38,611 nucleotides of DNA from Clostridia bacterium (GCA_900754795.1 CAAEEA010000045.1:1-38611); one strand, 5' to 3'. Positions 28,463 through 36,399 are shown, counted from the first letter of the stretch. The notes: generated by a model not told the origin, from the letters alone. Translations and numbers: made by a program.

Positions 28463-29413
28463 TTAACTTTTGAACAGGGCGAGATACTTTTCGCCCATCA
28501 TGACCGGCTTATATGAAAGTTTGGTCTGTCTGAGGTTCTCAAGTCCCATATCTTCTTCTCTGTTTACGTATACTGTCTCTTCCGGCAGTCTCTTGCAGAA
28601 CTCGTTGTTGATCGCCTGATAAAGGCCTCTTATCCTGTCGTCGGCTTTTTCTACATGGACAATAACAGTCTCTTTGCTGTTTGTCTTCGCGAATTCTCCC
28701 ATCGTCACGGCTTCGATCTTGCCGTTTATGCGTATTATTCCTGTCAGCAGGCCTTTTCCGACGAATTTGAGAAGTTCACCTATGGCTACGGTCTCCATCT
28801 CCAGGATTTCTTTCCACTCCTCCGGCGTTTCGCCAAGCTTGTACTCATTTTTGCCGCGGACGTACTCCATTATCTCCGGAACTGTTTCAGGAGCCGCTTC
28901 TTCGTAAGTAAAGTCGTAGTTTCTCAGAAAATAGTTCAGGTGATTCTTTTTCTGATGGTATTTTCGGCCGCTCAGGTTTACAAGATCCTCCCGCAGATAA
29001 ATGTAGTCGTCGTCATCTCTTTCGTGGATCAGCTCAGCGCTGTCGCCAAAGGCTTCCCTTGCCGCCGGCAGAAGCGGCCGCGGTATCAGACCCAGCCTGA
29101 AAGTTTTGCCCTGCTCCAAAAAGATCTCCCTTGCCGCATCTATTGTCCGGCGCACCGAATCCGCGTCGTATCCGCCTGTCTTTGTCAGGGGGAAAGACAT
29201 GAAATATTCCTTTTTTCCCGTCTCCATAGTCCCAAGTCCCGCTACGCAAAGATAGTCTCCTATCTCTTGCCAGCTCAGGTCATGGGTATTCCTCCATATA
29301 TAGTTGGCGAGAAATGTATGCCCTGATGACTGGTAATCAAACCCGTCGAAATAGCTGTTTAAAAGCTCTGTTTCTTTCTCGCTCAGGTCGCTGAAACTTT
29401 TTTCAAATATCAT
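28463..29413 (-). CDS. DUF2156 (GNAT-like, MprF-C-terminal-type) protein
   Basis: 316 residues without a signal peptide. SSGHTFLANYIWRNTHDLSW near the N-terminus, RKYHQKKNHLNYFLRNYDF in the middle and YVNREEDMGLENLRQTKLSY at the end follow the DUF2156 pattern, a double-GNAT fold related to the soluble domain of lysyl-phosphatidylglycerol synthases. Such proteins are presumed acyl or aminoacyl transferases; there is no membrane flippase part here, so lipid aminoacylation is not demonstrated. It is the last gene of the cobB-surE-hydrolase run and begins 8 bases after the preceding stop, with its GAGGT ribosome site next to that stop codon. Family assignment is firm; substrate is unknown. Confidence 0.88.
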   Translation of the reverse strand: MIFEKSFSDLSEKETELLNSYFDGFDYQSSGHTFLANYIWRNTHDLSWQEIGDYLCVAGLGTMETGKKEYFMSFPLTKTGGYDADSVRRTIDAAREIFLEQGKTFRLGLIPRPLLPAAREAFGDSAELIHERDDDDYIYLREDLVNLSGRKYHQKKNHLNYFLRNYDFTYEEAAPETVPEIMEYVRGKNEYKLGETPEEWKEILEMETVAIGELLKFVGKGLLTGIIRINGKIEAVTMGEFAKTNSKETVIVHVEKADDRIRGLYQAINNEFCKRLPEETVYVNREEDMGLENLRQTKLSYKPVMMGEKYLALFKS

Positions 29414-29421
29414 ATTACCTC

Positions 29422-29985
29422 TTATTTCACTATAGCTGAAATTGCTTTAAATTCCGGAGCTTTCGCGCTTTTGAGTATTTCATAAAGAATGCTCTCTCCG
29501 CTTGTGACCGTAACGCCTGCTCCGGCCAGACGTCGCAAGGCAATCCTGTGGTTTTCGTCGTCCCGGCAACCGCAGCAGTCTGCCGCCAGCACTACGTCAT
29601 AGCCGCTTTCCAGAAGATCGAGCGCTGTCTGCTCTACGCAGATATGAGTCTCTATGCCTGCAAGGATAACGGTCTTTTTGCCCGGCTTTCCGGTCTTCTC
29701 AAGTTTTTCCCGAAATTCTTCCGTCTTAAAAGCGCTGAACGCACTCTTGTCGATCGGCTCAAATTCCCCAAACGCTTCGGCAACCCGGGAGACGGTCGGT
29801 CCCAGCCCTTTGGCGTACTGAGTGGTTACAATCTTTGGAATACCAAACACATTAAGTCCGGCGGCAAGTCTGATCACACCTTTTTCGATCCTGTCTCTGC
29901 CGCTCATGGCCGGAAGAAGCCTCTCCTGATAGTCTATGGCCACAAAAATAAGTTCTTCTCTTTTGAGTCTCTTTATTTCTGTCAT
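29422..29985 (-). CDS. Isochorismatase-family cysteine hydrolase (YcaC-like)
   Basis: 187 residues from the ATG at 29985, whose ATGA overlaps the surE stop; GGGAG lies 8 bases upstream. A longer ATG at 30000 has no ribosome site. The catalytic triad of the family is visible: Asp in VAIDYQERLLPAM, Lys in IDKSAFSAF, and Cys in AGIETHICVEQTALDLL. The TTQYAKGLGPTV stretch, with no Asp-x-His metal motif, points to the YcaC-like branch rather than nicotinamidase. The substrate is unknown. Translational coupling to surE and the sirtuin gene suggests a role in nucleotide or NAD-related turnover, but that rests on context only. Confidence 0.88.
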   Translation of the reverse strand: MTEIKRLKREELIFVAIDYQERLLPAMSGRDRIEKGVIRLAAGLNVFGIPKIVTTQYAKGLGPTVSRVAEAFGEFEPIDKSAFSAFKTEEFREKLEKTGKPGKKTVILAGIETHICVEQTALDLLESGYDVVLAADCCGCRDDENHRIALRRLAGAGVTVTSGESILYEILKSAKAPEFKAISAIVK

Positions 29986-30746
29986 ATTGTTATCTCCCAT
30001 TCTTTTATTTTTTCCAGACCCTCATAGTCATTGAGATCATATTTTACGGCGGCTATGGTAGCGTAGCCTTCTCTCACCAGCCGCATATCGGTTTCTTCTG
30101 TTTCAGGATCGAGCTCGGCCGGTTCTCCTCTGTATCGGAAAACCTCTTTTCCGTCTTCGCCTCCCGCTTCTTCAAACCACTGGTCATACTCCAGTATTCC
30201 CATCCTGGCTGTTTTGACGCCTTTTATCAGTGACTTTTCCACATCGGGAGTATTGATGCTGATTACCCATCTGCGGCCTTTCATCTCCAGAGCGTGAGGA
30301 AATACCCTCGCCGCCAGTTCACACGCCCCCTCAAAGTGTGTAGCCTGATGACTGTTTACAGAAACCGCTACCGCCGGCAGACCCGCCATCATTCCTTCTG
30401 CCGCGGCTGAAACAGTGCCGGAATACATGGTGTCTGTCCCCAGGTTTCCGCCGTGGTTTATTCCGGTATAAACTATATCTGTATTGATCCCCTGCCGTTT
30501 CAAAAGATCTATGCCGAGCTTGACACAGTCCGCCGGCGTGCCGTCACACTCGTAGGCCAGCCTGGCTCCTTCAAATTCCACCTGTTTTACGGTCAGCAGG
30601 CTGTGAACGCTGAGAGCGTGGCTGCTGGCGCTTCTCTGTGTGTGCGGAGCCACCACGTACACGTCTCCCAGCCTGCTCATTGTCTTTACAAGCGCTTTGA
30701 TACCTTCTGTTGAGATTCCGTCATCATTTGAGATCAAAATGTTCAT
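29982..30746 (-). CDS. surE: 5'/3'-nucleotidase SurE
   Basis: 254 residues. SurE is a metal-dependent survival-protein phosphatase acting on nucleoside 5'- or 3'-monophosphates. The metal-binding NDDG is at the start (MNILISNDDGISTEGIKAL), with VAPHTQRSASSHALSVHS, the GINHGGNLGTDTMYSGTV signature and VSINTPD further on. The start overlaps the sirtuin gene by 23 bases and the stop overlaps the hydrolase start by 4, so all three are translationally coupled. Length is typical. Activity on NMN is known for some relatives, which would fit the sirtuin next door, but cannot be read from the sequence. Confidence 0.95.
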   Translation of the reverse strand: MNILISNDDGISTEGIKALVKTMSRLGDVYVVAPHTQRSASSHALSVHSLLTVKQVEFEGARLAYECDGTPADCVKLGIDLLKRQGINTDIVYTGINHGGNLGTDTMYSGTVSAAAEGMMAGLPAVAVSVNSHQATHFEGACELAARVFPHALEMKGRRWVISINTPDVEKSLIKGVKTARMGILEYDQWFEEAGGEDGKEVFRYRGEPAELDPETEETDMRLVREGYATIAAVKYDLNDYEGLEKIKEWEITI

Positions 30747-31470
30747 ATATTTCCATAACCTTTCCTATGCTGTCGTTTATAACAAGGTCAGCCATGCTGT
30801 CATATTGTGTCGGCTGTTTGTTTATCAACACTAAATTATTACCCGAAAAATATCTTATCAAACCCGCCGCCGGGTAAACCACCAGCGAAGTGCCTCCTAT
30901 TATGAGGGTGTCTGCCGCCTGTATAGCTTCTACCGCGCCCGCTATGCAGTTTTCGTCCAGTACTTCTTCGTAAAGTACCACATCAGGCTTGACGATTCCT
31001 CCGCAGCTGTCACACCGCGGAATCCCGTCTTTCCAGTTTCCGTCGTCCATAATATAATCGACTTCAAAAAATTTTCCGCAGTCCATGCAGTAATTCCTGA
31101 GAACGCTTCCGTGAAGTTCAAAGACGTTTTTGCTTCCGGCTTTCTGATGAAGACCGTCTATATTCTGCGTAATGACTGCCTTAATCTTACCCTGTCTTTC
31201 GAGTTCAGCCAGCGCGAGGTGCGCTTTATTGGGTTTTGCGTCAGGATAAATGAGATTATTTCTGTAATAATCGAAGAAAGTTTTTGTATGCCGCATGAAG
31301 AATGAATGAGACAGCATTTCTTCCGGAGACCTCCCATACTGCTGCCGCGCGTTATAAAGACCCGTTTCTGATCTGAAGTCGGGTATGTTGCTCTCGGTTG
31401 AAACCCCCGCACCTCCAAAGAATACTATATTGTCGGAACTGTCTATGATCTTTTTAAGTCTCTCGTCCAT
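30724..31470 (-). CDS. cobB: NAD-dependent protein deacetylase, Sir2 family
   Basis: 248 residues from the ATG at 31470 (AAAGGAG site upstream); an upstream in-frame start at 31533 would lie in the repeat-rich leader and lacks a site. NAD-binding motif GGAGVSTESNIPDFRSETGL and TQNIDGLHQKAG, catalytic histidine in FELHGS, and a zinc site from CMDCGKFF and CDSCGG are all present. The enzyme removes acetyl or related acyl groups from lysines, releasing nicotinamide and O-acetyl-ADP-ribose. It is the first gene of a four-gene operon. Its 5' side is the 480-base repeat region, so expression could be controlled there. Confidence 0.95.
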   Translation of the reverse strand: MDERLKKIIDSSDNIVFFGGAGVSTESNIPDFRSETGLYNARQQYGRSPEEMLSHSFFMRHTKTFFDYYRNNLIYPDAKPNKAHLALAELERQGKIKAVITQNIDGLHQKAGSKNVFELHGSVLRNYCMDCGKFFEVDYIMDDGNWKDGIPRCDSCGGIVKPDVVLYEEVLDENCIAGAVEAIQAADTLIIGGTSLVVYPAAGLIRYFSGNNLVLINKQPTQYDSMADLVINDSIGKVMEIYEHFDLK

Positions 31471-31497
31471 AATATCTCCTTTCACTTTCGCTTCTCT

Positions 31498-31545
31498 CCA
31501 CGTATCTGTAGTTCCACGTATCTGTAGTTCCACGTAGCTGCGAGG
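31498..31545. repeat. 16-bp tandem repeat, three units, in the cobB leader
   Basis: CCACGTATCTGTAGTT occurs twice back to back (31498-31513, 31514-31529), then a diverged copy CCACGTAGCTGCGAGG (31530-31545). It lies about 28 bases upstream of the cobB start and directly joins the 41-bp repeat array. Confidence 0.8.
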
Positions 31546-31814
31546 CCACCTTTTTTGCTTTTTTTCTCTGTAAAGGTGGAACTACTCCACCTTTTTTGGT
31601 TTTTTGCTCCGTAAAGGTGGAACTGTTCCACCTTTTTATCGGTTTTTTAGAATTCGGGTGGGCTGTTTTTTTCTGTTTACATTGTTATTCATGAAAATTG
31701 ACAATTATATTTGTCAATTTCCTTTTTGCCGCTCCACCTTTTTTTCTTTTTTTCTCCGCAAAGGTGGAACTACTCCACCTAAATCATAATTTTCTCTATA
31801 TTAAGGTGGAAAAC
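31545..31814. repeat. 41-bp tandem hairpin repeats in two blocks
   Basis: Units begin at 31545, 31586 and 31627, then 31733 and 31774, each exactly 41 bp from the previous one inside a block. A unit reads TCCACC, T-rich tract, CTCCGTAAAGGTGGA, so adjoining units form GGTGGA-ACTAC-TCCACC palindromes (for example 31572-31594 with a 9-bp stem and 31613-31635 with a 10-bp stem), followed by six or so T on the plus strand. The blocks are separated by 65 bases holding a different palindrome. The gene-free stretch 31471-31950 holds nothing else that I can identify. Confidence 0.8.
31695..31720. promoter_or_regulatory. Perfect 10-bp palindrome, likely operator
   Basis: AAATTGACAA (31695-31704) and TTGTCAATTT (31711-31720) around a 6-base TTATAT centre. 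It contains -35-like hexamers on both strands (TTGACA on each), so it may be an operator over divergent promoters for cobB and the patatin gene. No matching -10 pair is fully convincing. Confidence 0.5.
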
Positions 31815-31950
31815 TCTTTCGGATTCTGTCCCTGCCATATAATCCGTTGCTTTTATTATAACACTTATGGTAAAATTTTCATAGAAAAATAGTAGCTGTC
31901 ATGTCAGCGCACGTCATGTTCAGCAGACCAAATCCATTTGGAGGGATCAT

Positions 31951-33117
31951 ATGATCAGCACTCAAATCGGTAAGCAGACGCTTCCCAGACAGAAGACGGC
32001 TCTTGTGCTGAGCGGAGGGGGCTCCCGCGGGGCATATGAGGCAGGGGCCTGGCAGGCGCTCGAAGAGACTGGTATCAGAATAGATATAGCAGTCGGAGCC
32101 TCTGTCGGCGCTATCAACAGCGCCATGGTCTGTCAGGGAGATCTGGATCAGACTATAAGATTATGGAAAGAAATCGAAACTCATATGGTGTTCGACGTAC
32201 CCGAGGGCAGCCAGACCATCGACTACGCGAAAGAAATCTTTGCCAACGGGGGCGCCGGAACATCGGGGCTAAAAGAATTGCTTTCAGATTATATAGACGA
32301 AAACAGGATCAGGAAATCAAAAGTAGACTACGGTCTGGTCGTAGTAGAAAGAAACACTTTAAAGCCAAGGTATCTTTTTAAAGAGGATATACCAAAAGGT
32401 CAGCTTATTGATTATATCATGGCAAGCTCATCTGTTTTTCCGGCCATTCATCCTTATGAGATAGACGGGATCGAATACATTGACGGCGGCTATGCCGACG
32501 TCCTTCCCATAGGCCTCGCCCTGGAAAAAAAGCCGACAAGAACCATCGCTGTCAAGCTTAACGCTATAGGAGTGCTCAGATATGAGCCTCTGAGAAGAGC
32601 GCGCAATCTTACCATAGTTGAGTCAGGCTGGGATCTTGGAAGCACCCTCGTTTTCGATACCCGCAACGCCAGGCGGATAATGCGGCTCGGCTATCTCGAC
32701 ACGCTTAAGGCGCTGAAAGTATTTGACGGAAAATATTTTGCCTTCGCCAAAGGAGACTTCTCCAAATACGACCTGAAGCTTGCGGACAGCTGCGCCCACA
32801 TCATGGGACTTGATCCTATGCTTGTCTATACCAGAAAATCTTTTATCCCGGCCGTAGCCAAAGCGGTGGTCGATTCTCAGAAAGATGTTGAAGAAGCCTT
32901 TGAAGCTTTTAAAAAGTTCAAAGTGCGGCACATACATGTCGCCGAAGTAATTCATGATATCAAATCCCTCACCAGCCCGAGAGCCATGTGCCTTGTCATC
33001 GCTCAGAATTTAAAAGAGCGGGGACCCGACAGCATGTATATGAGTCACACCGCTTTCACCCTCATACCGGAACAGATACACGCCGCCCGGTTTCTGGTCA
33101 AATTTGGCCTTATCTGA
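31951..33117 (+). CDS. Patatin-like phospholipase
   Basis: 388 residues. The patatin fold is shown by the oxyanion loop LVLSGGGSRGAYEAGAW, the nucleophile elbow VGASVGAIN (Ser51 in GxSxG) and the catalytic aspartate in YIDGGYADVLP (Asp178), so the Ser-Asp dyad is intact. Such enzymes cleave acyl chains from membrane phospholipids. There is no signal peptide, so it is cytosolic or membrane-associated from inside. GGAGG lies 7 bases before the ATG. The C-terminal about 120 residues (DVEEAFEAFKKFKVRHIHVA and on) are less conserved. It is monocistronic, with the repeat array upstream and a terminator downstream. Confidence 0.93.
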   Translation: MISTQIGKQTLPRQKTALVLSGGGSRGAYEAGAWQALEETGIRIDIAVGASVGAINSAMVCQGDLDQTIRLWKEIETHMVFDVPEGSQTIDYAKEIFANGGAGTSGLKELLSDYIDENRIRKSKVDYGLVVVERNTLKPRYLFKEDIPKGQLIDYIMASSSVFPAIHPYEIDGIEYIDGGYADVLPIGLALEKKPTRTIAVKLNAIGVLRYEPLRRARNLTIVESGWDLGSTLVFDTRNARRIMRLGYLDTLKALKVFDGKYFAFAKGDFSKYDLKLADSCAHIMGLDPMLVYTRKSFIPAVAKAVVDSQKDVEEAFEAFKKFKVRHIHVAEVIHDIKSLTSPRAMCLVIAQNLKERGPDSMYMSHTAFTLIPEQIHAARFLVKFGLI

Positions 33118-33140
33118 TGCGGCTTTGAGACCGTAACCGT

Positions 33141-33166
33141 GAAATCGCCTGGCATCAGGCGATTTC
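33141..33166 (+). terminator. Hairpin between the convergent patatin and ECF S-component genes
   Basis: 11-bp perfect stem GAAATCGCCTG / CAGGCGATTTC with a 4-base loop. On the minus strand it encodes the last residues and the TGA stop of the ECF gene, so one element ends both. T-tracts are weak. Confidence 0.7.
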
Positions 33167-33718
33167 ATCTATTCTGTAGGCAAACAGCTTTCTGGCCGGA
33201 GTTTTGTACAGCGCCATGGCAAGTATAACGGCCAGAATCAGTCCCACTGTGAACTGAGCCACATTGAACGGCGCTCCGAGCAGACCGCTTATCATGTTGC
33301 CGGCAAGTACACCGTCTACAACTGCATACCCGATCACCATTTCGATACCGGCGATCACCATGCCGGCTATCTCTATTACGGGAACCGATCCGATCTTCAT
33401 ATGATGTTTTTTCTTTTTCAGCGCTCTCTCAATGAAAACTCCCATTATAAATCCCATCAGACCTTTGATTATGAAAGTCCACGGAGCATATGCAGCGTAC
33501 CCGCCCAAAAGGTCGCACAGGCCTGATCCGAGTCCGGCAGCCGCCGCTCCTCCTTTTTTGCCGAGTACGAGAACAGACAAGAATATCATTGTATCTCCGA
33601 GGTGGACATAGCCCTGAGTAAAGGGGCTCGGGATTCTTATCATATATGTGGCCAGCAGTACCAGACACGTCATCAGCGCTGTAAGCACAAGTTTTCCTGT
33701 TTTTTCTTCAGATGTCAT
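33155..33718 (-). CDS. ECF transporter S component
   Basis: 187 residues, about six membrane helices, no signal sequence. YVHLGDTMIFLSVLVLGKKG, GSGLCDLLGGYAAYAPWTFI and IKGLMGFIMGVFIERALK are typical of the vitamin-binding S subunits of energy-coupling-factor importers. S subunits pair with a shared EcfA/A'/T module, not in this window. Divergence from a MocR-type regulator suggests control by, and transport of, a vitamin-B6-type ligand. Riboflavin is a competing candidate because related S components carry it and an ApbE cluster lies nearby. The ribosome site GGAGG is 11 bases from the ATG, rather far. Family is firm; ligand is inferred. Confidence 0.88.
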   Translation of the reverse strand: MTSEEKTGKLVLTALMTCLVLLATYMIRIPSPFTQGYVHLGDTMIFLSVLVLGKKGGAAAAGLGSGLCDLLGGYAAYAPWTFIIKGLMGFIMGVFIERALKKKKHHMKIGSVPVIEIAGMVIAGIEMVIGYAVVDGVLAGNMISGLLGAPFNVAQFTVGLILAVILAMALYKTPARKLFAYRIDEIA

Positions 33719-33772
33719 TCTAATTTGTACCTCCGCTCAGATATTGCTTTTTTCTTTTCACGGTTATATAAT

Positions 33773-33788
33773 ACTACTTAAATGTAGT
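33773..33788. promoter_or_regulatory. Short dyad in the ECF/MocR divergent region
   Basis: ACTAC-TTAAAT-GTAGT, 5-bp arms, centred in the 126-base AT-rich gap between the two divergent genes. It is a possible regulator site, but too short to be certain. Confidence 0.3.
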
Positions 33789-33844
33789 CTTTAAAATACG
33801 CAATATTTTTTATTTTTATATATACAATTCGGAGGATAAGTCTT

Positions 33845-35257
33845 ATGAAACCGATAATTCCTGATTTTATAGACAGTTCAAAAGAACCGATATATATACA
33901 GTTGTATAAGAAAATACGAGACGATATTTTGTCCGGCAGCATTGCCGAGGGCGAGCGGCTTCCTTCTCTGCGAAGTCTGGCGAAAGATTTAAACATCAGC
34001 GTCACAACGACTCAGCTTGCATATGATCAGCTCCTCGTTGAAGGATACATCACAAGCCGCCCCCAGTCGGGGTATTACGCCGCCCAGGTGTTTCCGGCGG
34101 GGGAAAATCACCTCGCTCAGCAGATCATGACTCCCCTTTCAGATTCTTCACTTTTCAGCGAAGAAAGCACTCCCTACATATGCGACCCGGACTGCTTTGA
34201 TTTCAACAAGTGGAAAAAATGCGCCTCCCGCGTGTTCAGCGAACATTCGGACCTGCTCCTTTTCGGCAGCGATCCGCAGGGAGAAGCCGCTCTACGCCAT
34301 GAGATCGCAAAATATGTGTACACTTCCCGGGGCGTTACCTGCTTACCGGATCAAATTGTAATAGGCGCCGGTACACAGCAGCTGACGAGTCAGCTGTGCC
34401 GCATTTTGCACAAAATGGACATCAGTCATGTTTCTCTGGAGACTCCCGGCTATCTCCCGGTGCAAAACGCATTCAAAGACAGGGGATTTTCCATCTCCCA
34501 TATTCCTGTAGGGAAAGACGGCATTGAAATTTCAAAGCTCCCTGTGAACATTTCAACAGCCGTCTATACAAGCCCTTCAAATCAGTTTCCTACGGGAGCC
34601 GTAATGCCGGTAGGCAGACGCAGACAGCTTCTCCGTTGGGCAGCCGACAATGACAGCATAATCATAGAAGATGACTACGACAGCGAACTGCGGTATTTCG
34701 GCAGGCCTGTCCCGGCGCTCCGCAGCCTTGATCAGGACGGGCCGGTCGTATATCTCGGATCTTTCTCCTCCACCCTTTTCCCGGCGATCAAGATCTCGTA
34801 TATGGTTCTGCCTCAGGATATGGCCGGGATATTTTCTGCCATGAAGAGCGATTACGCCCAGACATGTTCAAAGGCCGAACAGCTGACTCTGGCGCTTTTC
34901 ATGGAAGAAGGGTATTATCACACCGGTATACGCAAGCTCCGCAGCCTTTATTCTCAAAAGCTCACGGCTACCCTTGACGCTTTTGAAAAATTCTCGGATA
35001 AAAGCGTCCTTGCCGTAAATACAAATTCCGGTATCAGCCTTATTCTGAGGGTGAAGACAACAAAAACGGCCGAAAGACTCTGCGAAGAAGCAAAGTCCGT
35101 CGGCCTTCACATGACGCCGTTTTCACGTCTGACAAATGAGCAGACAGCGTCTATAATATTTTATTACAGCGAACTGCCGGTCAGACAGATACGGCCGCTG
35201 ATAAAACAGCTCGTTTCCATATGGAAAAAGGGTCCGTCACCCGGCATTGATAAATAG
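33845..35257 (+). CDS. MocR-type regulator (GntR HTH plus aminotransferase-like domain) lacking the PLP lysine
   Basis: 470 residues. The N-terminal winged helix (IYIQLYKKIRDDILSGSI, LPSLRSLAKDLNISVTTTQL) is GntR-type DNA binding; residues about 110-460 form a fold-type-I aminotransferase domain. Conserved cofactor-pocket motifs remain: ETPGYLPVQNAF, YTSPSNQFPTGAVMP and IIEDDYDSELRYFGRP. At the Schiff-base site the motif normally reading FSKTLxPxxRxxY is FSSTLFPAIKISY, with Ser309 (34769-34771, TCC) in place of lysine. PLP therefore cannot be bound covalently in the usual way. It is divergent from the ECF S component and probably controls it, as PdxR-like proteins do for vitamin-B6 genes. GGAGG precedes the ATG by 9 bases. 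Confidence 0.9.
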   Translation: MKPIIPDFIDSSKEPIYIQLYKKIRDDILSGSIAEGERLPSLRSLAKDLNISVTTTQLAYDQLLVEGYITSRPQSGYYAAQVFPAGENHLAQQIMTPLSDSSLFSEESTPYICDPDCFDFNKWKKCASRVFSEHSDLLLFGSDPQGEAALRHEIAKYVYTSRGVTCLPDQIVIGAGTQQLTSQLCRILHKMDISHVSLETPGYLPVQNAFKDRGFSISHIPVGKDGIEISKLPVNISTAVYTSPSNQFPTGAVMPVGRRRQLLRWAADNDSIIIEDDYDSELRYFGRPVPALRSLDQDGPVVYLGSFSSTLFPAIKISYMVLPQDMAGIFSAMKSDYAQTCSKAEQLTLALFMEEGYYHTGIRKLRSLYSQKLTATLDAFEKFSDKSVLAVNTNSGISLILRVKTTKTAERLCEEAKSVGLHMTPFSRLTNEQTASIIFYYSELPVRQIRPLIKQLVSIWKKGPSPGIDK

Positions 35258-35289
35258 TCGCTCCTTACGGCGCAATCCCCTTCGAATGA

Positions 35290-36372
35290 TCAGTACTTTT
35301 CAAAAGGTATGCTTTCATCGGAAAGTATGATTCCGCCCTCAGAATCAACAAAGATTGCTTCGACTCCGTCCATATCTTTGATAAGTTCAAGACCGCGATC
35401 CACGCCGAGAGCAAGACAGGTGGTGCTGAGTCCGTCACAGTCCACGGAACGGCCCCTGTCACTTATCACTGTAACAGAAAGGACATCCGTATCAAACGGC
35501 CAGCCTGTTTCCGGGTCAAGAATATGATGGTATCTGACGCCGTCATATTCAAAAAATCTTTCATAAGTTCCTGATGTTACTACTGTGGTATCGGCGCAGG
35601 ACAGTACTCCTATCAGATCTCCGCTTTCCGACATCGGATCGGCTATGCCCACTGAAAAATCCGTTCCTTCTCCCGTATTTTCCATGGAAGCGCTCTTTTT
35701 ACCTATGGTCACTATATTGCCTCCAAGGGAAATAACCGCTCCCGTCACGCCTTTTTCCACAAGAAAATCCGCGACCCTGTCGGCGATATAACCTTTGGCG
35801 ATCCCGCCGAGGTCAATTTCCGCCCGGGGATCTTTAAGGCTGACTGTGTTTCCGTCTATGACTATCTGTCTGTAGTCCGTATGTCCGACAGCTTCTTTCA
35901 CAGCTTCTTCGTCAGGCAGGCTCCCCGTCTTGTCACCGTCTTCATCCTGCTGATGAAAATCCCACAGGTCTGTCACCTGTCCGATCGTTATATCAAAATC
36001 ACCGCCGGAAAGTTCTCCGTATTCCACACCCTTTTGTATGACTTCAACGGTTGTCGGATCAACTGTCGTCGGACGGCCCGCGGCGTGATTTATCCTGTAA
36101 ACGTCACTGCCTTCCACGGTCTTGCTCAGCCTCTTTTCATAAGTATCGCAGAGCTTAAAAGCGTCGGTTATCAGGAGCAGAGCTTCTTTTTCCTGCTCTT
36201 CGGCGCTCATATCGCCGGCGCCGTCCATCGAATAAACAGTTATCTTGCAGACTGTATCCATGTAAAACCCGGTTTTGGTCACGCCGGCGTAATTATTAGT
36301 CTGGGCAGCGCAGCTCAGCTGTGGTATAATCAATGTGATCATCCCAAGCAGGATGATGAAAATCTTTTTCAT
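35290..36372 (-). CDS. apbE: FAD:protein FMN transferase (ApbE), lipoprotein form
   Basis: 360 residues with an N-terminal membrane signal MKKIFIILLGMITLIIPQLS and a likely lipobox cysteine (LSC), so it acts outside the cytosolic membrane. Conserved ApbE segments: TGFYMDTVCKITVY, SGGDFDITIGQVTDLW, EIDLGGIAKGYIAD, VISLGGNI, YHHILDPETGWPF and SVDCDGLSTTCLALG. The enzyme attaches FMN to threonine or serine of extracytosolic redox proteins. It is transcribed divergently from the NusG-II/Gx/ferredoxin genes with only 27 bases between start codons. An acceptor protein with a flavinylation motif is not seen in this window. Confidence 0.94.
   Translation of the reverse strand: MKKIFIILLGMITLIIPQLSCAAQTNNYAGVTKTGFYMDTVCKITVYSMDGAGDMSAEEQEKEALLLITDAFKLCDTYEKRLSKTVEGSDVYRINHAAGRPTTVDPTTVEVIQKGVEYGELSGGDFDITIGQVTDLWDFHQQDEDGDKTGSLPDEEAVKEAVGHTDYRQIVIDGNTVSLKDPRAEIDLGGIAKGYIADRVADFLVEKGVTGAVISLGGNIVTIGKKSASMENTGEGTDFSVGIADPMSESGDLIGVLSCADTTVVTSGTYERFFEYDGVRYHHILDPETGWPFDTDVLSVTVISDRGRSVDCDGLSTTCLALGVDRGLELIKDMDGVEAIFVDSEGGIILSDESIPFEKY
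36302..36330 (+). promoter_or_regulatory. Promoter of the NusG-II operon, inside apbE
   Basis: Plus-strand extended -10 TGGTATAAT (hexamer 36325-36330) with -35-like TGGGCA (36302-36307) at 17 bp. It lies in the signal-peptide codons of the opposing apbE gene, so the resulting leader is antisense to the apbE start. Confidence 0.5.
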
Positions 36373-36399
36373 GAGAATCCTTTCATCAGGGAGAATTTT

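Noticed and set aside
29422..29985. Nicotinamidase (PncA), which would fit beside a sirtuin
   Set aside because: The Asp-x-His metal-binding motif of nicotinamidases is missing; the sequence follows the YcaC-like branch.
31471..31814. CRISPR array
   Set aside because: The repeats are contiguous 41-bp units without unique spacers, and no cas genes are present.
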